Shown: positions 7,063 to 14,985 of the stretch, piece after piece | Layout of the letters: every line of letters starts with the position of its first letter | Position numbering within the stretch: position 1 is the first letter of the stretch | From: Ruminococcus sp. | GTDB taxonomy: Bacteria > Bacillota > Clostridia > Oscillospirales > Ruminococcaceae | NCBI GenBank assembly: GCA_021202895.1 | Contig: JAJQCE010000013.1 | Location: 1 to 40,206 of the forward strand | Length of the DNA: 40,206 nucleotides | Reading direction: 5' to 3' | Made by a program: the position numbers and the translations under genes | The notes under the pieces: model-generated | The model's database searches: none | Seen by the model: only the letters and a program-made list of their open reading frames with translations | Told to the model about the DNA's origin: nothing

Positions 7063-7068
7063 ACATTT

Positions 7069-7097
7069 ATTATATACTGCTTTTTTAGATTTGTCAA
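7069..7097 (-). promoter_or_regulatory. promoter reading into the structured locus
   Basis: On the minus strand TTGACA (7097-7092) and TATAAT (7074-7069) are 17 bases apart. Eighteen bases around the -10 box and start site are identical to the prfB promoter. Confidence 0.8.
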
Positions 7098-7174
7098 GTG
7101 CTTGTCTGTATATTTTTGAATAGATAAAAGGTTTGAAAACAGAAGTGAATTTATATCGCTTTAGAAATTTATAT

Positions 7175-7203
7175 TTGACAAATTGAAAAAAAAAATGTAT
7201 AAT
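7175..7203 (+). promoter_or_regulatory. rex promoter
   Basis: TTGACA at 7175-7180 and TATAAT at 7198-7203 with a 17-base spacer. The start of transcription would fall near 7210. Confidence 0.85.
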
Positions 7204-7219
7204 TGATATGAAATAACAA
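7203..7219 (+). promoter_or_regulatory. possible Rex operator
   Basis: TTGATATGAAATAACAA is an imperfect palindrome placed right after the -10 box. It resembles the clostridial Rex site (TTGTTA-N6-TAACAA) with one good half, TAACAA. Placement fits autoregulation, but the match is partial. Confidence 0.35.
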
Positions 7220-7241
7220 ATTTTTAAAAGGAGAAAACAAA

Positions 7242-7913
7242 ATGTCAAAAAACGGTTCAATTTCAAGCTCAGTTATCAAGCGGCTGCCAAGGTATTACAG
7301 ATTCTTAGGGGAGCTTAAAAAGCAAGGTGTAGACAGAATTTCCTCACGTGAGCTTTCGCAGCGAATGAAGCTTACCGCCTCACAGATACGACAGGATTTA
7401 AACTGCTTTGGCGGCTTTGGACAGCAAGGCTACGGCTATCATGTGGACGAGCTAAGAGAGGAAATCGGGAAAATTCTCGGTGTTGACAGACAATTTGGCA
7501 CTATTCTTATAGGTGCAGGAAATTTAGGAAATGCAATTGCTACACACATCAATTTTGACACAAGAGGCTGCAAGCTGATTGGAATCTTTGACAACAACGA
7601 GCAGCTTATCGGCAGACAGGTGGGAAATCTCACCGTCAGACATACAGATGAAATCCCAGCCTTTTGCAATGAACATCATCCAATCGCCGCTGTGCTTTGT
7701 ATCCCAAAGCAGGCTATACAGCAGATTGCCGATACGCTTGTTGTTATGGGGATAAAGGCGTTCTGGAACTTTTCGCACTACGACCTTTCTATAGGCTACG
7801 ACGATATAATTGTCGAAAATGTCCATTTAGGCGACAGCCTTATGACGCTTTCATATAGACTGAATGTCCTCACTTCCGAAAAGGAAATGGAGAGTGATGA
7901 ATATGAACAGTAA
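7242..7913 (+). CDS. rex: redox-sensing transcriptional repressor Rex
   Basis: Rex senses the NADH/NAD+ ratio and represses fermentation and respiration genes when NADH is low. The 223-residue protein has the N-terminal winged helix (residues 10-60, with 'SSRELSQRMKLTASQIRQDL' and 'GGFGQQGYGY'). The Rossmann fold follows, with GAGNLG at 91-96 and the conserved 'GIFDNNEQLIGRQ' acidic end of strand two. GGAG lies eight bases before the ATG. It has its own promoter and overlaps the start of the CYTH-domain gene, so the two are cotranscribed. Length and motifs are typical, and function is well supported. Confidence 0.96.
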   Translation: MSKNGSISSSVIKRLPRYYRFLGELKKQGVDRISSRELSQRMKLTASQIRQDLNCFGGFGQQGYGYHVDELREEIGKILGVDRQFGTILIGAGNLGNAIATHINFDTRGCKLIGIFDNNEQLIGRQVGNLTVRHTDEIPAFCNEHHPIAAVLCIPKQAIQQIADTLVVMGIKAFWNFSHYDLSIGYDDIIVENVHLGDSLMTLSYRLNVLTSEKEMESDEYEQ

Positions 7914-8418
7914 TCTCCCCATGGAAATTGAGCGAAAGTATATAATATTAAAGCCGTCTGAGGAGCTAATACACCAGTTTGAGCAATGCCAAAGAAGCTA
8001 TATTTTTCAGGCATATCTGAAGCCTGAAAAAAATGCGCCGTGCAGGCGGGTAAGAAAGCGCGGGACGGACAATGAGGGTTTCAAATATTACTACACTGAA
8101 AAAACTGACGTTTCATTTGGCGAGCGGATTGAAATTGAAAGGGAGATAAGCGAACAGGAATTTCTCACACTTTTAAACGAAAAGGACGAAAGCCGTGAAC
8201 CGATTGAAAAGGAGCGTATCTGCTTTAAATATTTTAGTCAGCTTTTTGAGCTTGATATTTACCCATTCAGCGAAAAATATGCCACTCTTGAGATAGAGCT
8301 TGACGATATAAATCAGTCTGTTACTCTGCCTGATTTTCTTGAATTTGTAAAGGATATAACTGGCGACAACAGCTACAACAACTATCAGCTTGCCAAAAAA
8401 AGAAAAATCGAAATTTAA
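7903..8418 (+). CDS. CYTH domain protein (triphosphate tunnel family)
   Basis: The protein of about 171 residues opens with the family signature EIERKY, followed by alternating Arg/Lys/Glu strands ('CRRVRKRG', 'YYTEKT', 'RIEIEREI', 'LEIELDD') that line the triphosphate tunnel in the CYTH fold. Family members hydrolyse inorganic triphosphate, make cAMP or hydrolyse thiamine triphosphate; which applies here is unknown, though small bacterial ones are often tripolyphosphatases. ATGs at 7897 and 7903 are both possible. The second is chosen because it is ten bases from GGAG. The gene overlaps the 3' end of rex and ends just before a hairpin terminator. Confidence 0.85.
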   Translation: MNSNLPMEIERKYIILKPSEELIHQFEQCQRSYIFQAYLKPEKNAPCRRVRKRGTDNEGFKYYYTEKTDVSFGERIEIEREISEQEFLTLLNEKDESREPIEKERICFKYFSQLFELDIYPFSEKYATLEIELDDINQSVTLPDFLEFVKDITGDNSYNNYQLAKKRKIEI

Positions 8419-8423
8419 AATGC

Positions 8424-8462
8424 TGAGCCTTAGTTTCAAAATCCAAGGCTCATTATTTTACA
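8424..8462 (+). terminator. hairpin terminator after the rex-CYTH operon
   Basis: TGAGCCTT at 8424-8431 pairs with AAGGCTCA at 8445-8452, followed by a weak T-rich tract. Confidence 0.6.
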
Positions 8463-8555
8463 ATATTTTATTTTTGAAAAAATGTGTTAAACGCTAAAAA
8501 CTGCGCAAATTATATATAGATCAATATTGAAGCAAAAAAAGAAAGAGGTGATAGC

Positions 8556-9023
8556 TTGAGCATTCGCACAGAGTATTTTAAGCTTCTGACTATTTTTATT
8601 GTCGGCGGATTTTCATATGGCTTAATCGAGGTACTCGCAAGAGGCTATACTCATATCTCAATGGGGATTTTAGGCGGAGCTGCAATGTGCCTTATACATC
8701 TTCTCAACATCGAAAAGCGTACGCCTGCAAGACTTTTTCTGCTTTTTAGCGTATCCTCGCTGTTTATAATGCTCTGCGAGCTTGTGACAGGCGAAATTGT
8801 AAATAAACAGCTAGGTCTTGCAGTCTGGGATTATTCAATGATGCCGCTTAACTATGACGGACAAATCTGTCTGTCATTTTCGCTCATCTGGTTTGCACTT
8901 TCAGCAGTTGGAGTATGGCTTGACGACTTTTTAAGGCTAAAAATTTTCAACGAAAGCAGAAGGGTTATGTGGCTTACCGATAAAAGCAAAGAAAAAGAAA
9001 ATGAAAAAGCGATTGTTCATTAA
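8556..9023 (+). CDS. CmpB-like multi-pass membrane protein (PF06541 type)
   Basis: The 155-residue protein has four hydrophobic segments. It carries the motif set of the putative 'ABC-transporter type IV' CmpB family: 'GGFSYGLIEVLARGYTHISM', 'ELVTGEIVNKQLGLAVWDYS' and 'NYDGQICLSFSLIWF'. The family's biochemical role is unknown; the ABC name is historical and no ATPase is encoded beside it. Translation probably starts at TTG (8556), since AGAGGTGAT lies just upstream at the right distance and no ATG is near. The stop codon lies in the loop of the terminator hairpin, a very compact gene end. Confidence 0.8.
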   Translation: MSIRTEYFKLLTIFIVGGFSYGLIEVLARGYTHISMGILGGAAMCLIHLLNIEKRTPARLFLLFSVSSLFIMLCELVTGEIVNKQLGLAVWDYSMMPLNYDGQICLSFSLIWFALSAVGVWLDDFLRLKIFNESRRVMWLTDKSKEKENEKAIVH

Positions 9024-9044
9024 AACAATCGCTTTATTTTTTTT
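9006..9044. terminator. bidirectional terminator overlapping a gene end
   Basis: AAAGCGATTGTT at 9006-9017 pairs perfectly with AACAATCGCTTT at 9024-9035, followed by eight T. The stop codon of the CmpB-like gene is in the six-base loop. The convergent ahcY stops at 9043, so it can use the same hairpin. Confidence 0.85.
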
Positions 9045-10287
9045 ACACCTGCCAGCTGTTGAGATATTTCTCCTGTTCATCAGTAAGCTTGTCAACTTCA
9101 ATATCCCAGAATTTCAGCTTGCGCATTGCAACCTCGTTGTCGATTTCCTGCGGCACTGTGATAATCTTTTTATCGAGCTTATCCCTGTTATCGGCAAGAT
9201 ATTTAGCAGTCAGAGCTTGAATAGCAAAGGACATATCCATTATTTCAGCAGGATGCCCATCGCCTGCCGCAAGATTTACCAGTCTGCCCTCGCCGATTAC
9301 ATAAATCCAACGTCCGTTTTCAAGCTTGTAGCCCTGAATATTGTTTCTTGCCAGTTTGGATTCCACAGCGATTTCTTCAAGTCCTTTAACGTCAACCTCG
9401 CAGTCAAAATGCCCTGCGTTGCAGAGAATTGCACCGTCTTTTAGTTTTAAAAAGCTGTTTTCGGTTATGACGTCCTTGCAGCCTGTTACCGTTATGAACA
9501 TATCTCCAATTTCAGCCGCCTGCTCCATCTTCATAACCTTAAATCCATCCATAACCGCTTCCATTGCCTTTATCGGATCAATTTCAGTAACTATAACCGA
9601 AGCTCCTAAGCCCTTTGCGCGCATCGCAATGCCTTTGCCGCACCAGCCGTAGCCTGCAACTACAACATTCTTTCCCGCAACTATCAGATTTGTCGTACGG
9701 TTAATACCATCCCATACAGACTGACCTGTGCCGTAACGATTGTCAAAAAGATATTTACATCTAGCGTTATTTACAAGCGCCATCGGGAATTTAAGCTCCC
9801 CTGCTTTGTCCATTGCGATAAGGCGGATAATTCCGGTAGTTGTTTCTTCACAACCGCCTATAACATTATCTATAAGCTCAGGATATTCGCTGTGAATCAA
9901 ATTTACAAGGTCGCCGCCATCGTCAATTATTATGTTAGGTCCCGCCTTTACAACCTCGCTGATATGGTGATGATATTCTTCATCTGTCGCACCGTGCCAT
10001 GCAAAAACGTTAAGACTGTCATGTGCCAGTGCCGCCGCTACATCGTCCTGAGTTGAAAGCGGATTACTTCCTGTAACGTACATCTGCGCTCCGCCTGCCG
10101 CTAAAACCTTGCAAAGATAAGCTGTCTTTGCTTCTAGGTGAATCGACAAAGCGATTTTAAGTCCGTCAAAAGGCTTGTCCCTTTCAAAATCCTCATGCAC
10201 ACTGCGAAGCAGACACATATTTCTTCTTACCCATTCAATTTTTCTTGCTCCACTTTCCCACAGATTTATATCTCTTATTTCACTCAT
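9043..10287 (-). CDS. ahcY: S-adenosylhomocysteine hydrolase, short (archaeal/thermophile-like) type
   Basis: The enzyme splits S-adenosylhomocysteine into adenosine and homocysteine using bound NAD+, and so clears the by-product of methylation. The 414-residue protein has the NAD site VVVAGYGWCGKG, the catalytic block 'KFPMALVNNARCKYLFDNRYGTGQS', NAGHFDCEV and 'LAAGDGHPAEIMDMSFA'. It lacks the internal insert and the C-terminal KPDHYRY tail of the longer E. coli-excluded bacterial and animal type. Short relatives in some archaea prefer S-inosylhomocysteine, so substrate is not fully certain. It is the last gene of the proC operon. A weak AGGAAG ribosome binding site lies 12 bases upstream. 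Confidence 0.93.
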   Translation of the reverse strand: MSEIRDINLWESGARKIEWVRRNMCLLRSVHEDFERDKPFDGLKIALSIHLEAKTAYLCKVLAAGGAQMYVTGSNPLSTQDDVAAALAHDSLNVFAWHGATDEEYHHHISEVVKAGPNIIIDDGGDLVNLIHSEYPELIDNVIGGCEETTTGIIRLIAMDKAGELKFPMALVNNARCKYLFDNRYGTGQSVWDGINRTTNLIVAGKNVVVAGYGWCGKGIAMRAKGLGASVIVTEIDPIKAMEAVMDGFKVMKMEQAAEIGDMFITVTGCKDVITENSFLKLKDGAILCNAGHFDCEVDVKGLEEIAVESKLARNNIQGYKLENGRWIYVIGEGRLVNLAAGDGHPAEIMDMSFAIQALTAKYLADNRDKLDKKIITVPQEIDNEVAMRKLKFWDIEVDKLTDEQEKYLNSWQV

Positions 10288-10308
10288 TTAAAGCTTACTT
10301 CCTTTCAG

Positions 10309-11121
10309 TTAAGAAATAGTTTTAGATTTCTTTTTGCGCCTGGATTCCTTTTCAGGAACAGGCTCTTCTCCGCCCTTGTCCTCAAATACTGCGTCATCGG
10401 TTTTGAGATAATCAAATTCGGGATTATCCTCTCCTCTTTCGTCGTAGTACGGCTGAATTACATACTTCCTTATCTCAGGATAGCAGTTAAAAGCGTTGAC
10501 AAAGCACAAAAACGAAAATGGCCAAAATGGAATTATAAAAAGCGAATACGGTAAAAATCCTATCATCAAAAAGAGAACTATAATCCAGATCAAAAGCGTC
10601 CATAAGCTCTTTTTAATTCCAAGGCTCACAAGGAAAAACGAGTTTTTGATTATTTTAAAAAGCGAGAGATTCGTTGACGCTATCATTAAATAAATGTAAA
10701 AGTGCATCATAAAAAACACCGTGCAGCAGCTTATGCAGATTATCAGCGGAATATACATAGCCGAGGTTTCACTTGCCCACTCGTAATAGGACAAAATCGC
10801 TACATAAAAGCCGACTAAGCATACAAGATCTATCGCTCCCATAACAAAGCCCTGTTTGAAGTTCTTTTTGAATGCATCCCAAAAATCCGCCCACACAAAA
10901 GCGTTCCTTTCCTGCGACCAGTTTCTGCAAACCTTTGTCATAGCCGCTATTGCAGGTCCTATCGTAACGATAGGTATACAGGCAAGCAGAAAAATCAGAT
11001 TTAGAGTTATCAGCTGCCAGCAGCGTCTGCCGTAAATCTCGCCAAATTTGAAAAGTCCTTTTTTTTCAGCAGGTGCTTTGGGTACGCCCGTTCTGGGCTG
11101 TGTTGATCCTAATAATGCCAT
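10309..11121 (-). CDS. YesL-like (DUF624) membrane protein
   Basis: The product is about 270 residues. The ATG at 11121 is preferred to an in-frame start 48 bases upstream because GGAG sits seven bases before it. After a soluble N-terminus comes 'FGEIYGRRCWQLITLNLIFL', typical of YesL/DUF624 proteins, then five or six membrane helices, with the last at about 210-230. A charged tail ending in a lysine/arginine-rich segment follows. YesL proteins are linked with carbohydrate uptake genes in Bacillus, but their activity is unknown. It lies between the SpoIIM-like gene and ahcY in the proC operon. Confidence 0.75.
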   Translation of the reverse strand: MALLGSTQPRTGVPKAPAEKKGLFKFGEIYGRRCWQLITLNLIFLLACIPIVTIGPAIAAMTKVCRNWSQERNAFVWADFWDAFKKNFKQGFVMGAIDLVCLVGFYVAILSYYEWASETSAMYIPLIICISCCTVFFMMHFYIYLMIASTNLSLFKIIKNSFFLVSLGIKKSLWTLLIWIIVLFLMIGFLPYSLFIIPFWPFSFLCFVNAFNCYPEIRKYVIQPYYDERGEDNPEFDYLKTDDAVFEDKGGEEPVPEKESRRKKKSKTIS

Positions 11122-11165
11122 TTTTACACTCCTTAATTTTGCATACAACTGTGTTTTTATTTTTA

Positions 11166-11783
11166 TCAAGCAGAACCAAGCAAAAGAATCGCCAAAACCG
11201 TATCAAGAGCCGCAGCGACAGAAGTTATCGCCAAAAGCCCTAAAAATCTTGTTACATAAAGCTTCAAACGGTTTTGAAGTCCGTTTACAAGCTTGTCCTG
11301 CGTACAAACGGCAAAAAGCCTATTTGACATATAAACAGCCTCTCTTGCTGCGAGAACTGTCACAACAATCGATATAAATACCCCTGGGAAAACAGCAGCC
11401 GCTTTTAAAGCCGCCAATTTACTGAACTCTCCGCCATAAATTTCGGTAAGTATAACTCCTCCGCTGACTCCCTTTGAAAAAGGTATCAAAAATTCAAACG
11501 GCTGGGAAACCAGACATAATCCTAAAACAAAAGCTATCAGCAGATACGCCCCCGTTGTCAAAAGGGAATAGAAAAGTATCTCAGGCAGACTTCCGCTTCT
11601 GCGCAAAGCAAGCGTGCTTTCCTCTGCACTTTTCAACGTTTCGGCAAGCTGTGAATCTATGTAAAGACAACAAAGTGCGCCAAACAACGCTCCAAATAAT
11701 GCCGATGAGCAAAGTGCGGCAAAAAGTGTCAGCCCATGAGTTGAACTTGTCCTTTTATTTTTTTGCGAATCCTTCAAACGCAT
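11166..11783 (-). CDS. SpoIIM-like membrane protein
   Basis: The protein of about 205 residues has five hydrophobic segments with the layout of stage II sporulation protein M. A first helix follows a short basic tail. Then comes an extracytoplasmic loop, a 'FLIPFSKGVSGGVILTEIYG' turn like the SpoIIM gate, and a last 'RFLGLLAITSVAAALDTV' helix that matches the end of the family. Sequence similarity is weak, so this is a fold-level call. In Bacillus SpoIIM is part of the DMP complex that drives engulfment. The start at 11783 is six bases from GAGGTG; the in-frame ATG at 11789 touches it. It is the second gene of the proC operon. Confidence 0.5.
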   Translation of the reverse strand: MRLKDSQKNKRTSSTHGLTLFAALCSSALFGALFGALCCLYIDSQLAETLKSAEESTLALRRSGSLPEILFYSLLTTGAYLLIAFVLGLCLVSQPFEFLIPFSKGVSGGVILTEIYGGEFSKLAALKAAAVFPGVFISIVVTVLAAREAVYMSNRLFAVCTQDKLVNGLQNRLKLYVTRFLGLLAITSVAAALDTVLAILLLGSA

Positions 11784-11836
11784 ATACATCACCTCATTGA
11801 TATATATGCAGCTGGCTCTTTAAAAATCTTTAAAAA

Positions 11837-12643
11837 TTACTTGTCCTCTCCTGCCAGCTCGTAAGCGCGCTTTGTGCAAGCTTCACAGCAGCTTTGAACC
11901 GTCTTGTCAAGACTTCCCTCTCTTAGCTTTTCAAGCCCTGCGATTGTAGTACCGCCCTTTGACGACACCATTTCAATAAGACGTTCGATAGAATTTCCGC
12001 TGTCAGTTATCATTTTAGCAGAACCCACCAGCGTCTTTGCGAAAAGCTCCTTAGCCGCCGCTTCATCTATTTCAACGCTTTTAGCATAGTCGATAAAACA
12101 CTGCGCATAGAGGTAAATAAAAGCAGGAGATGAACCGTTAATCGCTATAATTTCTTTCATTTTTACCTTTGGCACTTCCCTGCATATTCCACAGGAGGAG
12201 AAAATTTGTGAAACAAATTCAAATTCCTCATCACTTACCGTTTCAGAGCGTGAAATCGCCGTAGCTCCCTCTCCTAAAAGGAGCGGAGTGTTAGGCATTG
12301 CCAGTACAACCTTTACAAACGGCTTAGTTTTCTTGGCAATATATTCATCAGAAATTCCTGCGCATATGGAAATCAGCACTATGTTTTCAGTTATACAGTC
12401 GGCTATGCTCTCAAGCACCTCGTCAAGCTGCTGCGGTTTTACCGCTAAAAACAGATAATCGCAGCACTGTGCCGCCTGAGCATTTGAGGATAATGCCGTC
12501 ACGCCAAGCTCAGCCGCCTTTTCAAGCGAGGGAGCAAAGCTGTCATAAGCATACACTGAAACGTTCTTTAGGTCAGAGCCGAGTATACCTTTTATAATAG
12601 CGGACCCCATATTGCCAGTACCGATAAATCCCACCTTTTTCAT
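11837..12643 (-). CDS. proC: pyrroline-5-carboxylate reductase
   Basis: The enzyme makes proline from pyrroline-5-carboxylate using NAD(P)H. The 268-residue protein has the Rossmann start 'GFIGTGNMGSAIIKGIL', the 'LFLAVKPQQ' and 'MPNTPLLLGEGATAIS' blocks, and the C-terminal dimer signature 'EMVSSKGGTTIAGLEKL'. Length is normal. It is the first gene of a four-gene minus-strand operon (proC, SpoIIM-like, YesL-like, ahcY). The only promoter seen is at 12699-12727, and the terminator is at 9006-9044. An AGGAAA ribosome binding site lies about seven bases upstream. Confidence 0.96.
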   Translation of the reverse strand: MKKVGFIGTGNMGSAIIKGILGSDLKNVSVYAYDSFAPSLEKAAELGVTALSSNAQAAQCCDYLFLAVKPQQLDEVLESIADCITENIVLISICAGISDEYIAKKTKPFVKVVLAMPNTPLLLGEGATAISRSETVSDEEFEFVSQIFSSCGICREVPKVKMKEIIAINGSSPAFIYLYAQCFIDYAKSVEIDEAAAKELFAKTLVGSAKMITDSGNSIERLIEMVSSKGGTTIAGLEKLREGSLDKTVQSCCEACTKRAYELAGEDK

Positions 12644-12698
12644 AAGACACTTTCCTTTCTTTTCTATACTTTTATCTCAACAAAAAAGCCATATATAC

Positions 12699-12727
12699 AG
12701 TATACAACAAATTGCGCAAAATTGCAA
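12699..12727 (-). promoter_or_regulatory. promoter of the proC operon
   Basis: On the minus strand TTGCAA (12727-12722) and TATACT (12704-12699) are 17 bases apart, 56 bases from the start codon. Confidence 0.65.
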
Positions 12728-12877
12728 GTGCTTTTTGAAGCTTTTAAATAAAAATTTTTTATGCTTCTGCAAGCATAATTTAACACAAGAAATCTTTACA
12801 GTCTAAAGTATATACAAATAATAGATATAAGATTAATATATTAAATGATAAAATTTATATTTGTCGGAAAATAATTG

Positions 12878-12906
12878 TTGACAAGCGTAAAAGAATGTGA
12901 TATAAT
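12878..12906 (+). promoter_or_regulatory. promoter of the GH5 gene
   Basis: TTGACA at 12878-12883 and TATAAT at 12901-12906 with a 17-base spacer, an exact consensus match. Confidence 0.85.
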
Positions 12907-12924
12907 GTACATATGAGTATCGTG

Positions 12925-12934
12925 TAAACGTTTA
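12925..12934 (+). promoter_or_regulatory. possible LacI-type operator in the GH5 leader
   Basis: TAAACGTTTA is a perfect palindrome with a central CG, the pattern of LacI/GalR-family and cre-like operators. It lies about 20 bases after the -10 box, where bound repressor would block transcription. Confidence 0.4.
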
Positions 12935-12966
12935 ATACCTATATTTTATTAAGGAGAATGATAGCA

Positions 12967-14817
12967 ATGCTAAAAAGATTTTTATCGGTGCTGACGGCAG
13001 GAGTTGTTGCCGCAAGTACAGTAGGCGTTCTTAGTGCAAGCGCTGATGCCGTTGACATCTATAATGTGGAAAATTTAACCGCCACAGAGGTTGTCAAGGA
13101 CATGGGCGTTGGCATTAACTTAGGCAACACCTTTGAAAACACCTATATTTTTGAAACTGGCTGGGGCAGTCCTAAAATAACTCAGGAAATGATTCAAGGC
13201 TATAAGGATTCAGGCTTTGATTCAATCAGAATTCCTGTTGCGTGGTCCATGACCTACAGCGATGCAAGCACCTACACCATTGATGAGGATAAGATGGACA
13301 GAATCAAAGAGGTTGTCGAGTGGGCGCTCGAAGCTGATATGTACGTCATCATCAACATCCACTGGGACGGCGGCTGGTGGGCGGAAGAGTTCGGAACGGA
13401 CGAAGAAGCCGCAATGAACCACTACACCACAGTCTGGGAGCAGATTGCCGAAGCATTTAAGGACTACGGCGACCATCTGATTTTTGAATCACTCAACGAA
13501 GAGGGCGGCTCGTGGGCAAGCTATATGACTACGGACGAGTCGTATCAGATTCTCAACGACATCAATCAGGAATTTGTTGATTTAGTAAGAGAATCAGGCG
13601 GAAACAACGCTTACAGACATCTGCTTATTGCAGGATATGAAACCAACATTTCTGAAACCTGCGATTCAAGATTTGTAATGCCGACAGACACAGTTGAGGA
13701 TAAGCTTATTGTCAGCGTACACTACTATTCACCGCAGGGCTTTGCACTGCTGAACGAAGATGCAAGCTGGGCTAAATTCCGCTCGTCATGGGGCGACGCA
13801 AGCGATTATGCAGAGCTTTATGAGGCTCTTGACGAGTTGACGACTACATTTATTGACAACGGAATCCCTGTGATCATGGGCGAATGCGGAATGGGTTCAA
13901 GAATAACGCTCAAAGACGATGGTGCGGCAAGAGAATTTATGCTTGCGGAAATTGACGCAATGCTTAAGCTTGGTATCTGCCCAGTACTATGGGATATTTA
14001 CTACACTGAATCAGATCAGACAAACGACATGGTTTACAACAGAGATACCTGCTCAATGACAGATTCAGAGCTTGAAGCTGGAATCAAGGCTTTGACGGCG
14101 GCTCAGGACGATGGAACGCTGTATGATATGGTTTCATTAGAGGTTACAGAAAGCTATTCTGTTGATTATCTGAGCGACACCTTCTCACTTGACATAACCA
14201 CAGACGGCGAAACAGTTACATATCTGTCTTCCAACGAAGATGTTGTGACTGTTGACGAAAACGGAAACGTTACGCCTGTTTCATCAGGAACGGCTTATAT
14301 CTACGTTCTTTCTCAGACGGGATATGACAGCGAAGCGGCAACGATCACCGTTACGGTAAACAAGCTTACGGATCCGCCTGTAATTCCTGACGACTATATG
14401 ATAGTTGATTCTTCCTACTCAACCAACAAGGATATTACGCTTCCTGACGGCTGGTCATGGGTTAAAACTGTAGAGCTTGTTTACGGCGAAGAGGTTACTG
14501 CTAAGGCGATTTATGAGGACAAAAATTACACAAACAGAACCATTACCATAACAATTCTCTGCACTGATGAGGAAACTGGTACAGACGACACAGACGAAGA
14601 CGAAAGTTCAGACACTGACGATAGTTCAGACACTGACGAGGACTCAGAAGACGATTCTACAACCTCGGCAACAACTTCTTCTACAAGCACATCGTCAACA
14701 ACAAGTACTACAACATCAAGCGACGCTTCACCTGCTACAGGCGTTGGCGCAGGACTTGCAGGAACTTCTGCAATACTTCTTGGAGCCGCAATAGTTGCTA
14801 TAAGGAAAAAGAAATAA
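12967..14817 (+). CDS. secreted, surface-anchored glycoside hydrolase family 5 (cellulase-type)
   Basis: The 616-residue product starts at the ATG ten bases after AAGGAG; an ATG at 12958 is too close to that site. A signal peptide (about 1-28, ending ASADA) precedes a GH5 domain of about 330 residues with 'GVGINLGNTFE', 'SIRIPVAW' and 'VIINIHWDGGWW'. The acid/base Glu178 is in 'FESLNEE', and the nucleophile Glu306 is in 'VIMGECG'. The pattern fits the subfamily of endoglucanases, xyloglucanases and mannanases (GH5_4-like), so the exact glucan is open. A BIG2-like Ig domain (about 390-465) follows. Then come a strand-rich segment, an acidic and Ser/Thr linker, and a tail of SPATG, a hydrophobic helix and RKKK, which is a sortase-type signal. 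No dockerin is present. Confidence 0.93.
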   Translation: MLKRFLSVLTAGVVAASTVGVLSASADAVDIYNVENLTATEVVKDMGVGINLGNTFENTYIFETGWGSPKITQEMIQGYKDSGFDSIRIPVAWSMTYSDASTYTIDEDKMDRIKEVVEWALEADMYVIINIHWDGGWWAEEFGTDEEAAMNHYTTVWEQIAEAFKDYGDHLIFESLNEEGGSWASYMTTDESYQILNDINQEFVDLVRESGGNNAYRHLLIAGYETNISETCDSRFVMPTDTVEDKLIVSVHYYSPQGFALLNEDASWAKFRSSWGDASDYAELYEALDELTTTFIDNGIPVIMGECGMGSRITLKDDGAAREFMLAEIDAMLKLGICPVLWDIYYTESDQTNDMVYNRDTCSMTDSELEAGIKALTAAQDDGTLYDMVSLEVTESYSVDYLSDTFSLDITTDGETVTYLSSNEDVVTVDENGNVTPVSSGTAYIYVLSQTGYDSEAATITVTVNKLTDPPVIPDDYMIVDSSYSTNKDITLPDGWSWVKTVELVYGEEVTAKAIYEDKNYTNRTITITILCTDEETGTDDTDEDESSDTDDSSDTDEDSEDDSTTSATTSSTSTSSTTSTTTSSDASPATGVGAGLAGTSAILLGAAIVAIRKKK

Positions 14818-14835
14818 TCTGAAAAGATTTAAATC

Positions 14836-14871
14836 AATCGGAGGCTGTTAATTACAGCTTCCGATTTTTTA
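14836..14871 (+). terminator. terminator of the GH5 gene
   Basis: A 13-pair stem, 14836-14848 with 14854-14866, containing one G-U pair, closes a five-base loop and runs into six T. Confidence 0.85.
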
Positions 14872-14985
14872 TTCCGAAAAAAAGAAATTTTCTTGCCACA
14901 AACTTTCACGGCTATGAGCTTGGATTTTGATTATAATATTTATAAGACATAAAAAGAGATGGATAAATAAAGGAAGGCGATTTTT

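Larger units (their letters stand above)
12644..12966. other. divergent intergenic region between proC and the GH5 gene
   Basis: An AT-rich stretch of 323 bases with two promoters pointing outwards: the proC promoter at 12699-12727 and the cellulase promoter at 12878-12906. A palindrome lies at 12925-12934. The middle (12740-12870) contains no gene or clear structure. Confidence 0.7.

Noticed and set aside
7009..7266. Open frame of 85 codons on the minus strand
   Set aside because: It covers the rex promoter and the structured locus and reads as AT-rich noise.
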